From Diphasiastrum complanatum (Eukaryota > Streptophyta > Lycopodiopsida > Lycopodiales > Lycopodiaceae): a stretch of DNA of 64,000 bases. Location of the stretch: positions 71,997,036 through 72,061,035 of the forward strand of contig CM055097.1 in assembly GCA_029204225.1 (NCBI GenBank), given 5' to 3'. Position numbers and translations under genes: made by a program. Positions 37,901 to 50,390 of the stretch are shown in pieces. The notes under the pieces were generated by a model. That model saw only the letters and a program-made list of their open reading frames with translations, was not told where the DNA came from and made no database searches. Within the stretch, counting starts at the first letter, position 1; the number at the start of each line of letters is the position of its first letter.

Positions 37901-38940
37901 TGGAAAGTTGAACCTACATGGGATGTAAGACAGGCAGATCATCATCAGTATCTCTGGGAGATGGGTATAGCCTATGGTGAGGTTTGTGTACATTCATTCG
38001 TTGAGTCCTTGGTAGACTCTTGTGCTTGGAGCATGGAGAATGGATGGGGATCGGCTTTCAGGACTTATTGGACAGGATGTCAGAGCAAAGCGGCTTGGAA
38101 CATAGCTTTGTTTGGGAGATACATCATAGATGAGGCTTGGAGCGCTCATTGGTTTGAGATGGTTGATCTTGGATGATGTATGAGGACATCTATGTGATAT
38201 GCTTGGACGTGAGGGCATCTTGGTTACAGGTGCGGGCCATGGTTGGAGACCTGATTTGGTGACCAGTAGTGTAGCAGCAGATCTACAGGTGGCACAAGTA
38301 TTGGTACGTCAGGATACCACTTATGGGCAGGCCTTGGTCATGTATTTGATGTTTTATCATTTGTGTTGGTTTGCATGAGTGTGTGTGGACTTGCATGTTG
38401 CCTTGTCACGGGAGTCTAGATCCGAGTTGGAGTCGTATGTGGTTGTGCATTTGCTACAGTAAAACAAAGTAGTCATTTATGCTCATTGACTTGTCATTGT
38501 CTACTAGTTGTCTATCTAGTGAGGGTATAATCTTATGGTGGCAGTAAGATTTTCTCATGTTGAGCCTCAGTCGCTCATGTATTTCAGCTTTACAGGTCTA
38601 TACTTGTAAGTGTCTGATAGGATGTCAGCCTAGCTAGATGGAGGATGTAAGTCTCGTGGTGGCAGTGGGATTTTCTCAATTTGAGCCATGTCGCTCATGT
38701 GGTCCACTTGTGTTCACGTCGGATTAGGGACGAGTCAGTTGGTCGAGAGTATGGTAGACTCTCTGTATGAGCATTGTGTTTACATGATACTTTGTGAGTC
38801 AAACCTGGTGGTTTGTTGGTGTGCTTGAGTGTGAGTCAAGTACATAGTAGCTGTGATATGCATAACATCTTTTGAACACTCCAGATGTTGCTGCAATATA
38901 TTGTTTTTCACTCTTATCACATTTGAGCTTAAGGGAGAGA

Positions 38941-39407
38941 GTTAGAAATCAGTTTTGATCTGATTCATTAGTATAAGCTCTAAATGTGATGATGTAATTA
39001 GTGTACAGTTTATTTGGTTTACTGTATATGGTTGTGATCGGGTTGTGACCCGTTAGGATATATTGATCGGGCACTGATCCCGTAGTCGGCTACTTGGGTT
39101 AGCCGAGTAGCCACACATAGGAAGAATTAGCCTGTACAGAGTTATTTACATACTTGCTATACTTGGGGGCATGTCCCAAGTTTGTTGGTCGAATTTGGCC
39201 ATATTGGGCCCGACCTTAGTTTGACAGGTGGTATGCCAATTTTAGGACACCTGCCTTTTCATGCAGTTTGTGAATACTCTATATGTACAGTGTTTCTTTG
39301 TAATCTAATAACTTTTGTTGTGCCATCTATGAGAGCTTGTGAGGAGTGGCTATGGTGATTGTGTGATGTGATCTACATACTGCACTAGATTCTATCAAAA
39401 TTTCAAC
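38941..39407 (+). repeat. 3' LTR (copy B)
   Basis: Begins GTTAGAAATC after the purine tract, ends AAATTTCAAC. Differs from copy A at few sites by eye. Confidence 0.9.
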
Positions 39408-39409
39408 TC

Positions 39410-40404
39410 ATGGATGGGGAGAATATAGGTAGAAGCACATGTGGGATAGGTGGATAAGATCGGTATTGGAAGCTACTTCTCGAGTCTGATTGTGCGGCTC
39501 ATTAATCAATAAGATTTGGCTACTATAAGCAATTTGATGAGGCTAGATGTCTTTGCAAAGCTACAAGTGGCATGTACTTTGTGGGAAACATGTCTTCATG
39601 TAAACGACAAAGTTTTTCTTATGGTTGCTAGCATGGCGTAGTCCAATGCTTGAGATGCACGTCAGGAATGATTCGTGTGGACATCAGCTAGAGCTTGAAT
39701 GTGAGATGCCAATATTTTTTGAGCCAAGAGGAGAATCAGACATGTTACCTACATCAATGAAAAAGGTAAGATACCTTGGAAGCCAGTTCTAGGATAAAGA
39801 AATGATGGTGTTGATGCATTGTGGAGGTATTATGGGTGCTAAAGATCTATTATAGATGGATGGATGGTGAATGGACCTACTTCAGTGGAACCATATCTTG
39901 CATTGGTAAGAGAGATTAGTCTCTATGATCTACTAGAGGCATATTGTTGCAGTGGCATGGACATCATGGTGCGCACAAGATGTGTGCATGGTTGGCAATG
40001 CAGTAGGGATCAATATTTTGATTGACATCGATGGAGTACTATCTACCATCAGGGGCATTGGGAAGCCATCTTTTTGAGCCTTTCATGCATTAGTTGTATT
40101 TGCAAGTGAGTAGGCTTGGCATTGGATGCTTGATTATGGACGGTTCGTGATATTTTGGAGTGAGATTAGGGAAGAATACATGTATATTTAGTGCTTGAAG
40201 GATGAATCATAGCTTGACAAGGCAAGGCAAAGTGGAATGGATGGTCTTGGATGAGACACTTGGACATGGATGTATTTCTAAGATTTACATGGTGCATTTA
40301 TGGACATCTCATGATAGATGTGTGGAGCTATAGATGCATGGTTGTTGTTGTTGGATTTCAATGCTCAGGACCAAATCCATTGAATAATGTGCATCCTAAA
40401 GAAT
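39410..40404 (+). repeat. Right part of the older LARD relative
   Basis: 39410-40020 matches 41662-42257 (GGAGAATA-AGGTAGAAGCAC through GGTGCGCAC-AGATGTGTGCATGG). From about 39950 it also resembles 52930-53100 inside the second LARD (TCTACCATCA, CTTTCATGCATT, TAGGCTTGGCA). This shows it is diverged interior sequence of the same family. Non-coding. Confidence 0.8.
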
Positions 40405-40765
40405 TTAACCGAAGTCGATTCCATTGACTTCATCGACTTCGACTTCTCCATGTATACAATCAACGTTAACCTCCATCAAGGTACCCGACATCAAAGTGTT
40501 CGAAGTAGCCAACTTACTTCATTCCATGAAATTTGACTTCTCATGTATATATCCATCAACCGAATTCATCGACATGTCCGACTTCGTCGACTTACTCAAT
40601 GTCTGATATATATACAACATTGACTTATCTGACATCGAAGTCATCGACTTCTCATGTATATACATATGTTCATATGTTCAAAGATTAACGTGCTCGACAT
40701 CGACGTACTCGACTTACTCAACATTGACATTTCAACACTAACTCCATCAACTGAACTTTGTCGAC
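40405..40765. repeat. Degenerate TCGACTT/TCGACAT motif array
   Basis: TCGAC or a one-base variant followed by T or A recurs more than a dozen times (for example TTCATCGACTTCGACTTCTC at 40427, and GACATCGACGTACTCGACTTAC near 40710). It lies in an otherwise CpG-poor region. TTCTCATGTATATA-AT also recurs three times within it. Confidence 0.7.
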
Positions 40766-41189
40766 TCTTTTCCGTCAGAAAAAAATCGATCCAAATAAAC
40801 TTTTAGAAGTCTTTATGGCAGTTCACCTACTATTGTACATACAGTTATTGCTCTAAGGCAGCTGTAATAATACTAAATAGATATTTACCAAACAAATATT
40901 TTGCAAGTAGATATTTTGTAATTAGCTATAACAAACTGATCAGTAGTTGAGTAATCAACTAATTTTCTTTCAAGAAGAATTCCAGTAGCTAGCGTTATCA
41001 CGCTTAACGACAAGCTGAGGTTATCACTTCAAGCCATTGTACTCATTGTTGATATTAATCAGGGTGCAATTTTAGTCTCAATACTATATTGTTCATTTGT
41101 GCTTATTTGAATTATTCATCTTGATTATTACTGCTGATAACTGTGGCGCTTCCAATCCTACACCCATGCTCGCTCAGACTTTTGTCAAG
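40766..41189. other. Probable leader or LTR remnant, unassigned
   Basis: AT-rich sequence upstream of a copia gag fragment. It may be the decayed LTR and leader of that element, but no PBS can be seen. Confidence 0.3.
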
Positions 41190-41335
41190 ACATCATCATT
41201 TTAGCAAGTGCATAGCTAACAAAATTTTCAGATATCATTGTTTCTACAACGACATCATCATTTTAGCAAGACATCATCATTTTAGCAAGTGCATAGCTAA
41301 CAATATTCATATATCGTTGTTTCTACCAACGATCT
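41190..41335. repeat. Short tandem duplication
   Basis: GACATCATCATTTTAGCAAG occurs at about 41190, 41251 and 41271. Two of the copies continue into TGCATAGCTAACAA and a CATATATCGTTG-like end. Confidence 0.85.
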
Positions 41336-41346
41336 CTACACCAGAA

Positions 41347-41537
41347 TGAATTCGTCTTCTAGTTCATCTCTTATTGACAAACTCGATGGAAAGAACTAAC
41401 ATCTCTGGAAGTTCAAGATGACAATAGTTCTACTTGCCAAAGAACTGTGAGACATCATTGATGGCACTGAGGTCAAACCAGAGGCAGATGCAGCCAGCAT
41501 CACCAAATGGAGACAAAGGGATGGCAAGGCATTTGCA
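41347..41537 (+). pseudogene. Ty1/copia gag N-terminus
   Basis: Reads MNSSSSSSLIDKLDGKN, stop, HLWKFKMTIVLLAKEL, stop, DIIDGTEVKPEADAASITKW. This is the start of copia gag (KLDG-NY--WK--M---L--K-LW--+-G). The first stop replaces the usual Tyr and the second the usual Trp. It runs straight into non-coding LARD-family sequence. This suggests that the older relative once carried gag or that the two were joined by recombination. Confidence 0.8.
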
Positions 41538-42257
41538 TGTGAGCTAGACGATATATCGATGCACACCATTGGTGAGAGATTTGGAGGTGATATTGAAGTG
41601 AGTATCTGTTGGGTATTCTCAGAAGGAAACATGTGGTGATTGTTTCAATATTTCATTTGGACATGGATGGGGAGAATACAGGTAGAAGCACATGTGGGAT
41701 AGCTAGATAAGATCGGTATTGGAAGTTACTTCTCATGAGTCTGATTGTGTGGCTCATTAATCAGTAAGATTTGGCTACTATAAGCAATTTGATGAGGCTA
41801 GATGTCTTTGCAAAGCTACGGGTGGCATGTACTTTGTGGGAAACACGTCTTCAGGTAGGCGGCAAAGTTTTTCTTATGGTTGCTAGCATGGCATAGTCCA
41901 ATGCTTGGGATGCAGGTCATGAATTATCTGTGTGGACATCAACTAGAGCTTGAATGCGAGATGCCAATATTTTTTGAGCCAAGAGGAGAATCAGACATGT
42001 TACCTACATCAATGAAAAAGGTAAGATACCTTGGAAGCCAATTCTAGGATAAATAAATGATGGTGTCGATGCATCGTGGAGGCATTATGGTTGCTGAAGA
42101 TCTATTATAGATGGATGGATGGTGAATGGACCTACTTTAGTGGAACCATATCTTGCATTGGTAAGAGAGACTAGCCTCTATGATCTACTAGAGGCATATT
42201 GTTGCAGTGGCATGGACATCATGGTGCGCACGAGATGTGTGCATGGTCGGCAACAAT
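41538..42257 (+). repeat. LARD-relative segment with intact target site
   Basis: Direct repeat of 34385-34513 plus 39410-40020. It shows what the site looked like before the 4.9-kb element inserted: CATTTGGACATGGATGGGGAG near 41656. Confidence 0.9.
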
Positions 42258-42299
42258 AGATATCTAACCGCTTACGACGGTTGATATTCAAATAAATGC

Positions 42300-42745
42300 T
42301 CTGTTTCCAAGCTCAAATAAATTATGTTCGCGAATTATTCGTGACAATCCATCTCTTCATCTCAGCTTCGTGTTTTGCAAATTGTTCGCGACACTTGTCT
42401 CTTCGCAACATTTTCGTCTTTCGCGAATTGTTTGCGACAAATGACAATTCTTGAGCTTGAAGAAGAAATCTAGAATATTTCACGAACTGTTCAAGATAGT
42501 TTTGTGACGTAAGCTTGAAGAACAGTCCAAAAGATTTCGCGAATTGTTCACGACAATTTTGCAACATCTAAGGCTTGAACAAGAAACAAAATATTTCGCG
42601 ACAAGATTCTATTCGCGAATCTTTTGAGCTTCAACAAGAAAGCCACGAGCTTCTACAAAAAACTATTTTGTGAATCTGAGTTAACTGCAAGACAAATTTT
42701 GCGAATCTTTTGAGTTGGTCACGAATAGAAATGTTTTGAGTTCGC
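42300..42745. repeat. TTCGCGAATTGTTCGCGACA-type degenerate array
   Basis: About ten degenerate copies of (T)TCGCGAAT-TTCGCGACA with spacers containing GAGCTTGAA-AAGAAA. The core TTCGCGAA is its own complement. The CpG content is strikingly high against a CpG-poor background. Confidence 0.8.
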
Positions 42746-42856
42746 GTTCGTTCTTTATCATCCTTTGTCAAGTAAACTACGCGCTTTGTTAGTAGAATCA
42801 AGATCTGCTTGATCAGTTGTTCTACATGGACTTGTTTCCAAATCTAGCTTATCAAT

Positions 42857-43108
42857 GTGAATGACAAGGTAATGAAACCCGCGTTCACAATGTCCATAAA
42901 TAAATCAGAAGGGCAGACAATGGATGCAATGGGATTATATTTGTCACGTCCAATTTTTAGTCATGGACAATTTTATGTTACGTTGTTAAGGGTGCGTAGT
43001 GCGTCCTGCGTGAAAGTGCTCATAAAGGATAACAGTGGTTGTTCGTGGAGCGAGGACGACATTTGCTCATACACTGAAAATGTCGTATACAAGGAGGTGC
43101 TTCAGTAG
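42857..43108 (+). pseudogene. Helitron PIF1-type helicase C-terminus
   Basis: An open frame of 83 codons reads KPAFTMSINKSEGQTMDAMG, LYLSRPIFSHGQFYVTLLRV, VKVLIKDN and NVVYKEVL. These are helicase motifs V and VI of PIF1/Helitron proteins (family forms INKSQGQT and SHGQLYVALSRV, then the TKNVVYKEV end). The upstream helicase motifs are missing here; they occur on the other strand at 46.2 kb. Truncated, so inactive. Confidence 0.9.
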
Positions 43109-43570
43109 ATGTGGTGACTTATTTGGTGAGTATATGCAGTTTAGATAGTTTGCAATTTTCAAATGTAGAGTTGTCATATGTTTTTAAGATCATGTGTTGT
43201 TGTATGTACATTTTTTTTTATGACATTCTTGGTGTTGTTGCAGATGTCGAAGATCTACATAAATCACAGGACTTTTGTGTGAGACTTGGAGTTATTATGT
43301 TTCGGTGATGAGGTGTCTCGCTGCTCCATTTTGTGGTTGATAGAAGCTTATGCGGAGTTCATATTCCAGCAACAAAGGAGAAGATGCTTTCTTCCTAGAG
43401 AATATCGATTCCTATTAGATGTAGATATGTTACTTAGGAATGTGGCATATGTTTGGAGACATGTTAGTATTGTTAGACTTAGTGACTTTGAGCCAATGTT
43501 AGAAAACTTGGTGTATGCTCAGATATTGGTTTCTAAATTATCAAATGACATGATGTCTATTTTCTAAAAG
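43109..43570 (+). other. Short unassigned open frames after the helicase
   Basis: 43286-43567 is open for 93 codons (CFGDEVSRCSILWLIEAYAE...), with no recognised domain. It could be flanking or captured sequence. Confidence 0.25.
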
Positions 43571-43844
43571 AATTGGAAAATGAAATTGTTGTTGCTTGAA
43601 TTTTTATAATAGTTTGGATTTTTGTGATGAATGTTTTTGAAACCCACACATTGAATACACACACAGACATACAAGCACACACATCGCTAAATAAAAGTAA
43701 AAAAAACCACACACACTGAGGAGACCGTATACAATCTTTGGTTTGTGTCCCAAACTCTAAATTCTCCAAGCCAAGTTTTGTTTAAATCCAATTCTATACA
43801 TGTCTGCAAGTCCACAAAAGAATCCAGTCCTCTCTGACTCGAAT

Positions 43845-44047
<203 letters not shown>

Positions 44048-44108
44048 TCTCACGATCCCTATGCAGCCTAAATGCTTTGGGTTAACCGAAAACCGCATGG
44101 TCTCTCGG

Positions 44109-44405
44109 AAAATCATCGCCCGTCCACGAGATACTCAATTTCTGAATCATCGGCCATCGCCTAGATTGGCCGCCATTGCTTACAGTCTGAACAAAGTAAA
44201 TGAACCGCAAACCGCACTACAAGGGTCTCGCCTACAGCTACATAAGGTCTGAACGAAGGCATAGGGACCCCATTTAGGCCGTATAAAGACCGTCGCGTAA
44301 GGACCACATAGGGACCACCGCCACCTAGATCGAAAAAATCATCGTCCATCAACGACATACTGAATTTCCAAATCATCGGTCGCCACCTAGATCGGCTGCC
44401 ATTGC
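44109..44405. repeat. Diverged direct duplication, period about 222
   Basis: AAAATCATCG-CC and ATACT-AATTTC--AATCATCGG and CCTAGAT-GGC-GCCATTGC occur at 44109-44178 and again at 44333-44405. Confidence 0.75.
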
Positions 44406-44506
44406 CCGTCAACGACGAGCACTCTTTACTAGTTACATCATTAAAAAAAATTTATAGTATTCCGAGACCTTTTGCTTATTTTTGCTTTAGTCGACCCCGG
44501 TTGTTG

Positions 44507-44700
44507 AAAATCTATATATACAACATTTATGTTAGCAACTAGTGGTTGTGGATCTATATGTACAACATTTATATTATGGCCAAGCACTTTCCCTACATTT
44601 TTCCATCAAAGCTCTTTAGATATCACTAAGCAACGGCCAGGGTTTGAGCCTTTTGGTCGTCACAAACAACTCTATCGGATTTATCCCGTTTGTGATGGAT
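44507..44700 (-). mobile_element. Old tRNA-derived SINE in the left arm
   Basis: On the minus strand: ATAGAGTTGTTTGTGACG (A-box region) and GGCTCAAACCC (B box), then CGTTGCTTAGTGATATCTAA. This is the same body sequence as the younger SINE at 54464. The matching copy in the right arm is 55505-55695, so insertion preceded the duplication. Confidence 0.65.
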
Positions 44701-45268
44701 GACGACCTACTCACAATTTGAAGCTTTGTTTGAAAGTGGAATAAATTTTTTAAAAAAAATTCAAATTGCAAAGTTGGATAAGGTGATAATAGGGTGGGAG
44801 ATGGGGTTTTGACACTTACTAGAGGAATCCTATGTAGAATCATAATTTAGTCATGGCCAAAGTAGTAGGGATGCATGATATGTGTCCCACCTCTTAAAAT
44901 AAAAAATTTGGCATGGCCCAAGTAGTGGGGGAAGCATATGATTATAAGTGTCCCAATTCGTAACAATAAGGTATGTAGCGTCAAGATAGTTGAGCCGTTT
45001 TGGGCTAATCCACCTGTATTTTTTAACTTCATGAGTCCTTAGTAACCACGTGCCAACATTGAATTGATGGAGTTTTCTAATTTTGAGTTTATCTTTGTTT
45101 TTTTTGTTGTTTCTTTGCACACATTAGTGACATAAAAAATCTTTTTACTTTCCAACTTTCAAATTGTGGTCAACCATGTGGCCTTCACTTGAAAATTCCT
45201 AGTATGTGCTTTGGGTTTATTTGGTCATGTCATCTTCATTATGCAACCTAGTACGACTCTTTCGTTGA

Positions 45269-45471
<203 letters not shown>

Positions 45472-46214
45472 CAAATATGAATACACTTTTGGAAAGCTTT
45501 GTTGGTGATGATCTTTCTTGGGAACGAGGAAGTATGCAAGATTCTTATGAATTTGTTTGGACAAAAAACCAATTCTAGGCAAAGTGTGTAAACATTGGAG
45601 ATGATTGATATTCGTTCACAAAAGTGATGATCCTTTCCACATGCCTCTTGAGAAAGTCTTCCATGCATAATGCTTGAGGGTTCAATATTGACTAGACTAT
45701 TATGTATTTATAGAATGACTCAATAAAATGGTTTTTTATATTAACACAAGAAATAGTTGGATCAAACTCTGCTGACTCCTTAGACGAGGAGCAAAATGGT
45801 TTCAAATAAAAAACTTGCGTGAACAAACAGTGTCCATTAAATTGTAAATTTAACATTAGATTTTGGATCTTGTGATGATTAGACTTGGAATCATTGATAA
45901 TTTTCTTGAAATCTAGAATATAAATTCAAAGAAAGGATGCAATAAGTGCGAAGACATTGGAGGATCATTAAATTAGGAGCATGACATCTCTCAGTTGCCA
46001 AAGAACGAGAAAAAAAGAAAGACATGGTGACTAAAAAGAGAAGATTTCAAGAGAGAGATGGAAGCTGAATATAAAGATCAATATTTGATTGTTCTTTGAT
46101 TTCGGACTTCATTGAAAAAATTATCCTTTTTGGGTTGTGAGTAAATGTTTTAAATGCTTAGGCTAAGTTCACATATTCTTGGAAGTTTACATAAAAAATT
46201 TGTTTTTAAATTTT

Positions 46215-48572
46215 TCAAGACCTTTCCACACACTCCAATGCATTTATGTGAATCATCGGAGCTTCATCCCACACGATAAGGCAACATGATATCAACAATT
46301 TACCTAGGTCTGATTGTTGTAAGATGTTACATGTAGAGGTTTCGTGTAGTTCCGTTGGAGGTATTTTAAACCTGGAATGAGCGGTCCTACCGTCTTTTAT
46401 CAACAATGCTGCAATACCAGAAGATGCCACAGCCAATGCAATCAAACCCTTTGCACGAAGATATGCCAACATGACATTGTACAAAAATGTCTTTCCCGTG
46501 CCCCCTGGACCGTCCACAAAAAACACACCACCACGTCCCTGAAGTACGTGACCATTAACGACAGGATCAAAAATAGCTCTTTGGTCAACGTTAAGCCGCT
46601 CTATATCGGCCCTCACACACTCCAAAATCTCATCCAAGAACATTTCGTTGCAGAAAATCCGAAATACGGTAACCGTCCTCTGCGGCACAGTGAATCCAAA
46701 GTTTGATAAAGATTTTCCTGCAGCTTGCATTATGTCCTCCACATCACATAGAGCTTTATCTATGAAAGATTGACTAATGTTTTCACTGCTTCTCGTACAC
46801 CCCAAAACCTCAAATTGGTGAACGTAATCCTCACCCAAGTGACGCTCAACGACCTTCCATAATTGTATGGGATCAGAGGGGGCACATGTCAACAACAAAG
46901 TTGCAAACATCAATCTCAGCTGCCATGGGGTACCCCACACAATAGCCTCCTCAAGACAATCGAGCCACTCACTGATGTCGTCGATAAGCAGCCTCCTTTT
47001 ACAGGCCTCTCTAAAAGACGACATAACCTCTCCATCCACACTTCGCAGATCTTCAAAGCTTCTCGCACCGCAAACATTCGATAAAAGCACCCGTAAATAG
47101 AAATGCTCCCCTTCAGAAGGATGAACAAAGTACATACAACCAATCGTTCGGATTCTTTGGTCGTAAGTGTGACGAATCCACCTATGCAAACCTTTGTTAT
47201 ATACAAATCACCTAGGCAAGTCTTGATATAGACAACTCAACGCCTCGAGGTATGTACTCGCATTCAACTCGAAATACTTAGTTAACGTCGTCTGGGCTTT
47301 TCTCTCTAGTACATCTTGCAAATCATCTTCATCATTAAAGTACATTACATTCTGTCTCGGAAGATGTACTGCCAAACGCACAACTACGGGTTTATGTGCA
47401 CCTATGGAATATCCGAATAGCCTCCATCCTACTTCCTTGCAGAAATGTACCTTGCGTTCAGGTAGTTTTCTATCTCATTCACGCCAGAAGGTGCTTCGTT
47501 GTTCCCCTCTACGACCCTCGCCGTTATCATGTCCGACCCTTTGTACACATACTTGTACAAATATTTCACGATGCGTACATGCACACACACCTCTACATTG
47601 ATGTGGCACTGAAAGTAAAGGCTCAACCATCTATTATACGGCACCACCCATTGGTTGTCCAAATGTACACCCTTGCTTCTAACGACAACGCCATTGTTTC
47701 TTCTTCTATGCAAAGCATAACCATTGACAATGGCAGTCTCCTAAACAAACTGTCTAGGATAGTTTTTGGAGCAACTCCCATCCTTCATACACGGGGCATT
47801 TGGATAACATGATCCACATGGTCCATGCATCATGCAAGTTTTCACTGTCTCGTACAATTGAGGATCAGTTTCCCTATCGGGAATTCAACGCAAACGATAT
47901 TGTCAAAATCTCTTGTAGTTGTGGATTTCCTAGCATGTTCGAGTATTATCAAAATATGTGCATGTGGCAGTCCCCTCTTTTGGAACTCCACAACATGTAA
48001 TCTTTCTACTATGGCTCCAAATATTCCATCATCTTTCAAAAGATTGATCATACATTGCAGCTTCATATGAAACACTCGGGAAACTAAGTTGGGCCTATAA
48101 GTGGGTGTTTGCTAAAACTTCAATTCCCTTTTCACTTCTTGCCAATTCGGATTGGCAGTCATTGTGATGAACAGATCAGGACTACCCATCACTCTCACAA
48201 CAGCCATCGCATCTTGGTATAGTTGGTTTATGTGGCGTGGAGATCCAATATAAGAAAAAGGCAACACCACACGTTGACCCACCTCATTTGCAACACGGTC
48301 ACCAACAGCGTCAACCAACCCGCATCGAATCTCCCTTTGAAATTTTCTCTGATTCGTGGAAATGTAAACCAAATGGTTTTGCACCAATTTTGCAAGTTCA
48401 TTGCACATATACTCTTGCAATAACCTTCCGTCCAAATGTATGGGCAACATATGTCGGCAGTTTTATCTGCTATCCCGTTTGCTGTTGGGGCATTGAACTG
48501 TCTATTTTCCAAGTTTCTACCACACCCAGATATGATTCGAAGATGTATATCTATCGTGTTGTTCACTCGCAT
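46215..48572 (-). pseudogene. Helitron RepHel protein, Rep and helicase N-terminal part
   Basis: Minus-strand pieces in order: 48572-48228 (NRQFNAPTANGIAD), 48450-48112 (VLPFSYIGSPRHINQLYQDA, PDLFITMTANPNW), 48075-47842 with the HUH endonuclease motif EFQKRGLPHAHIL, 47713-47429 with the catalytic tyrosine region KYLYKYVYKG, and an open 324-codon frame 47189-46215. That frame carries helicase motif I (GPGGTGKT, about 46516-46491) and II (WDEAPM). Rep nicks and joins single strands for rolling-circle transposition and the helicase unwinds. Three frameshifts separate the pieces. The helicase stops just after motif II, where the inverted-repeat arm begins. Confidence 0.93.
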
Positions 48573-49255
48573 AATTTGATGTGCACTCTTTTAAGTTTGC
48601 ACAAATTGATTAATCTCCAGCATCACACTCTAAAGAAGACTCAACACATCAACACGGAGACGTTGATTCAGGGACAACCGTTGACTAAGTTGTGCATCAT
48701 CTCCATCCATCATGTATATCTACGAGAATGAAGGACGCTCACTGGGCAGTAAGGAACCTATTAGATGGCACATCCTACCAGAAACTCTAAAACCGTAAGT
48801 GTCACCCCTCGCATTGGTCGTTGATTTATCGATCTTTACCCCTAAGGATGCAAAGGCAAGACTATTGTTATAACTTCTAATGGACTTACAAAAATGGACG
48901 CCAACTTCTTATCCTATTGTATACAAATGTACCAAAACAAGAGGTGGAGAAGGAATCAATGGCAACCTAACTTTCCCTTTCATGCAACAGAAAGAGCTAT
49001 TTGTCTCCACTTTCCATCGCAGAGCCAAACAACGGACACATGCAAACTCCATCGATCCTATATCATGGCATGTAGGCGTATGATCAGACGATGCAACTCG
49101 ATATAACTTCGACCTTTTGTCTCTTTAAGAAGCACTGACAACTCTAGGCTCATCATCCTCAACCGTAAATTGCAAAGCCCTAGCTCATCGCTTTGCTATC
49201 GACCTACAAATTATTCCCCTTCTCCTTTCAGTTCAACATTCCACTTCTGGAGATA
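48573..49255. other. Non-coding, nothing recognised
   Basis: Lies upstream of the Helitron frame on its strand. Short frames only. It could be Helitron 5' sequence, but no TC start is identifiable. Confidence 0.4.
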
Positions 49256-49500
49256 TATATGAAGGATTGGTACGGAAATGTTTTGGGGTGACTAAATGTA
49301 CAATAGTGAAATCCTGCAATCTTAGTGAAATATTTAGCTCTACCTAAGTGATCTACAAGGTCATCCATTTTGAGTAATGGAGAATATTCTTAATAGTCAC
49401 TTTATTTAAGCCTTTGTAATCCATGCTCATCCGAAAAACTCCATCCTTCTTTGCTTTCAGAAGAACAGGTGCGTCCCAAGGTGAATATTTCCGATTTTTT
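49256..49500 (-). pseudogene. Ty3/gypsy reverse transcriptase fragment
   Basis: The minus strand reads [32 protein letters not shown], then after a one-base shift [16 protein letters not shown]. These are RT blocks 1-2 of chromovirus-like elements (SPW-APV-F--KKDG--RMC-DYR-LNK-T-KN, DDL-D-L--A--FSK-D). It is isolated, with no flanking gag-pol. Confidence 0.88.
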
Positions 49501-49919
49501 TCCATTACATAAAGTCGATTTCTATCACATGCATCTACATACCACTCACATGCAACTCAAATTACTTAGTTACAGCCATCAAATGATCCGATCTTGCTGA
49601 ATTATGATTTTTACTGCCCTTATCTAGTCAAAAACTCTAAAAAGAGAGCAATTTTTTACCAAAATCATAATCTTGAACCGTAAATTTTGTAAATCATTGG
49701 TATAAATCAATAACCAGCAATTAATAAATCTATAAATGAGATTACACTTGCTAGAAATTTAGATCTACCATTAGTTTTGAGCTACCATCTTAACAACATG
49801 CAGGTGACTAACCATTGAGAAATCACCCATTTGAAAGCTTGTTCTTCACTTGGAAGAGAAATCTAATCCATCTGCTATCTAAGATCCGATGAAAAGTTTC
49901 ACAACTCCAAGTTCTCTAA
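49501..49919. other. Non-coding, nothing recognised
   Basis: AT-rich spacer between the RT scrap and the second LARD. Confidence 0.5.
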
Positions 49920-50390
49920 GTTAGAACTCGGTTTTGATCTGATTCATTAGTATAAGCTCTAAATGTGATGATGTAATTAGTGTACAGTTTATTTGGTTTA
50001 CTGTATATGGTTGTGATCGGGACGTGACCCTTTAGGATATATTGATCGGGCACTAATCCCGTAGCCAGCTACTTGGGTTAGCCGAGTAGCCACACATAGG
50101 AAGAATTAGCCTGTACAACAAAGTTATTTACAGTACTTGCTATACTTGGGGGCATGTCCCAAGTTTGTCGATCGAATTTGGCCATATTGGGCCCGACCTT
50201 AGTTTGACAGGTGGTAGGCCAGTTTTAGGACACCTGCCTTTTCATGCAGTTTGTGAATACTCTATATGTATAGTGTTTCTTTGTAATCTATTAACTTTTG
50301 TTGTGCCATCTTTGAGAGCTTGTGAGGAGTGGCTATGGTGATTGTGTGATGTGATCTGCATACTGCACTAGATTCTATCGGAATTTCAAC
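49920..50390 (+). repeat. 5' LTR (copy C)
   Basis: Starts GTTAGAACTC and ends GGAATTTCAAC, with the same body as copies A and B. Confidence 0.9.

Larger units (their letters stand above)
34514..39409 (+). mobile_element. Complete LTR element without gag-pol (LARD type)
   Basis: LTRs lie at 34514-34981 and 38941-39407, with a tRNA-iMet PBS after the first and a purine tract (AAGGGAGAGAG) before the second. ATGGA at 34509-34513 and 39410-39414 is the target duplication. The uninterrupted site occurs at about 41655-41675. The 3.95-kb interior has only short frames. It must have been moved by an autonomous copia partner. The LTRs are nearly identical, so the insertion is relatively young. Confidence 0.88.

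Noticed and set aside
36639-38176. Open frames of 60-115 codons inside the LARD
   Set aside because: The second copy keeps the DNA similarity but many of the differences change amino acids, and the frames are broken or shortened; no domain is recognised.
46377-47100. Plus-strand frames of 70-109 codons across the Helitron
   Set aside because: The minus strand there carries unmistakable helicase and Rep motifs.
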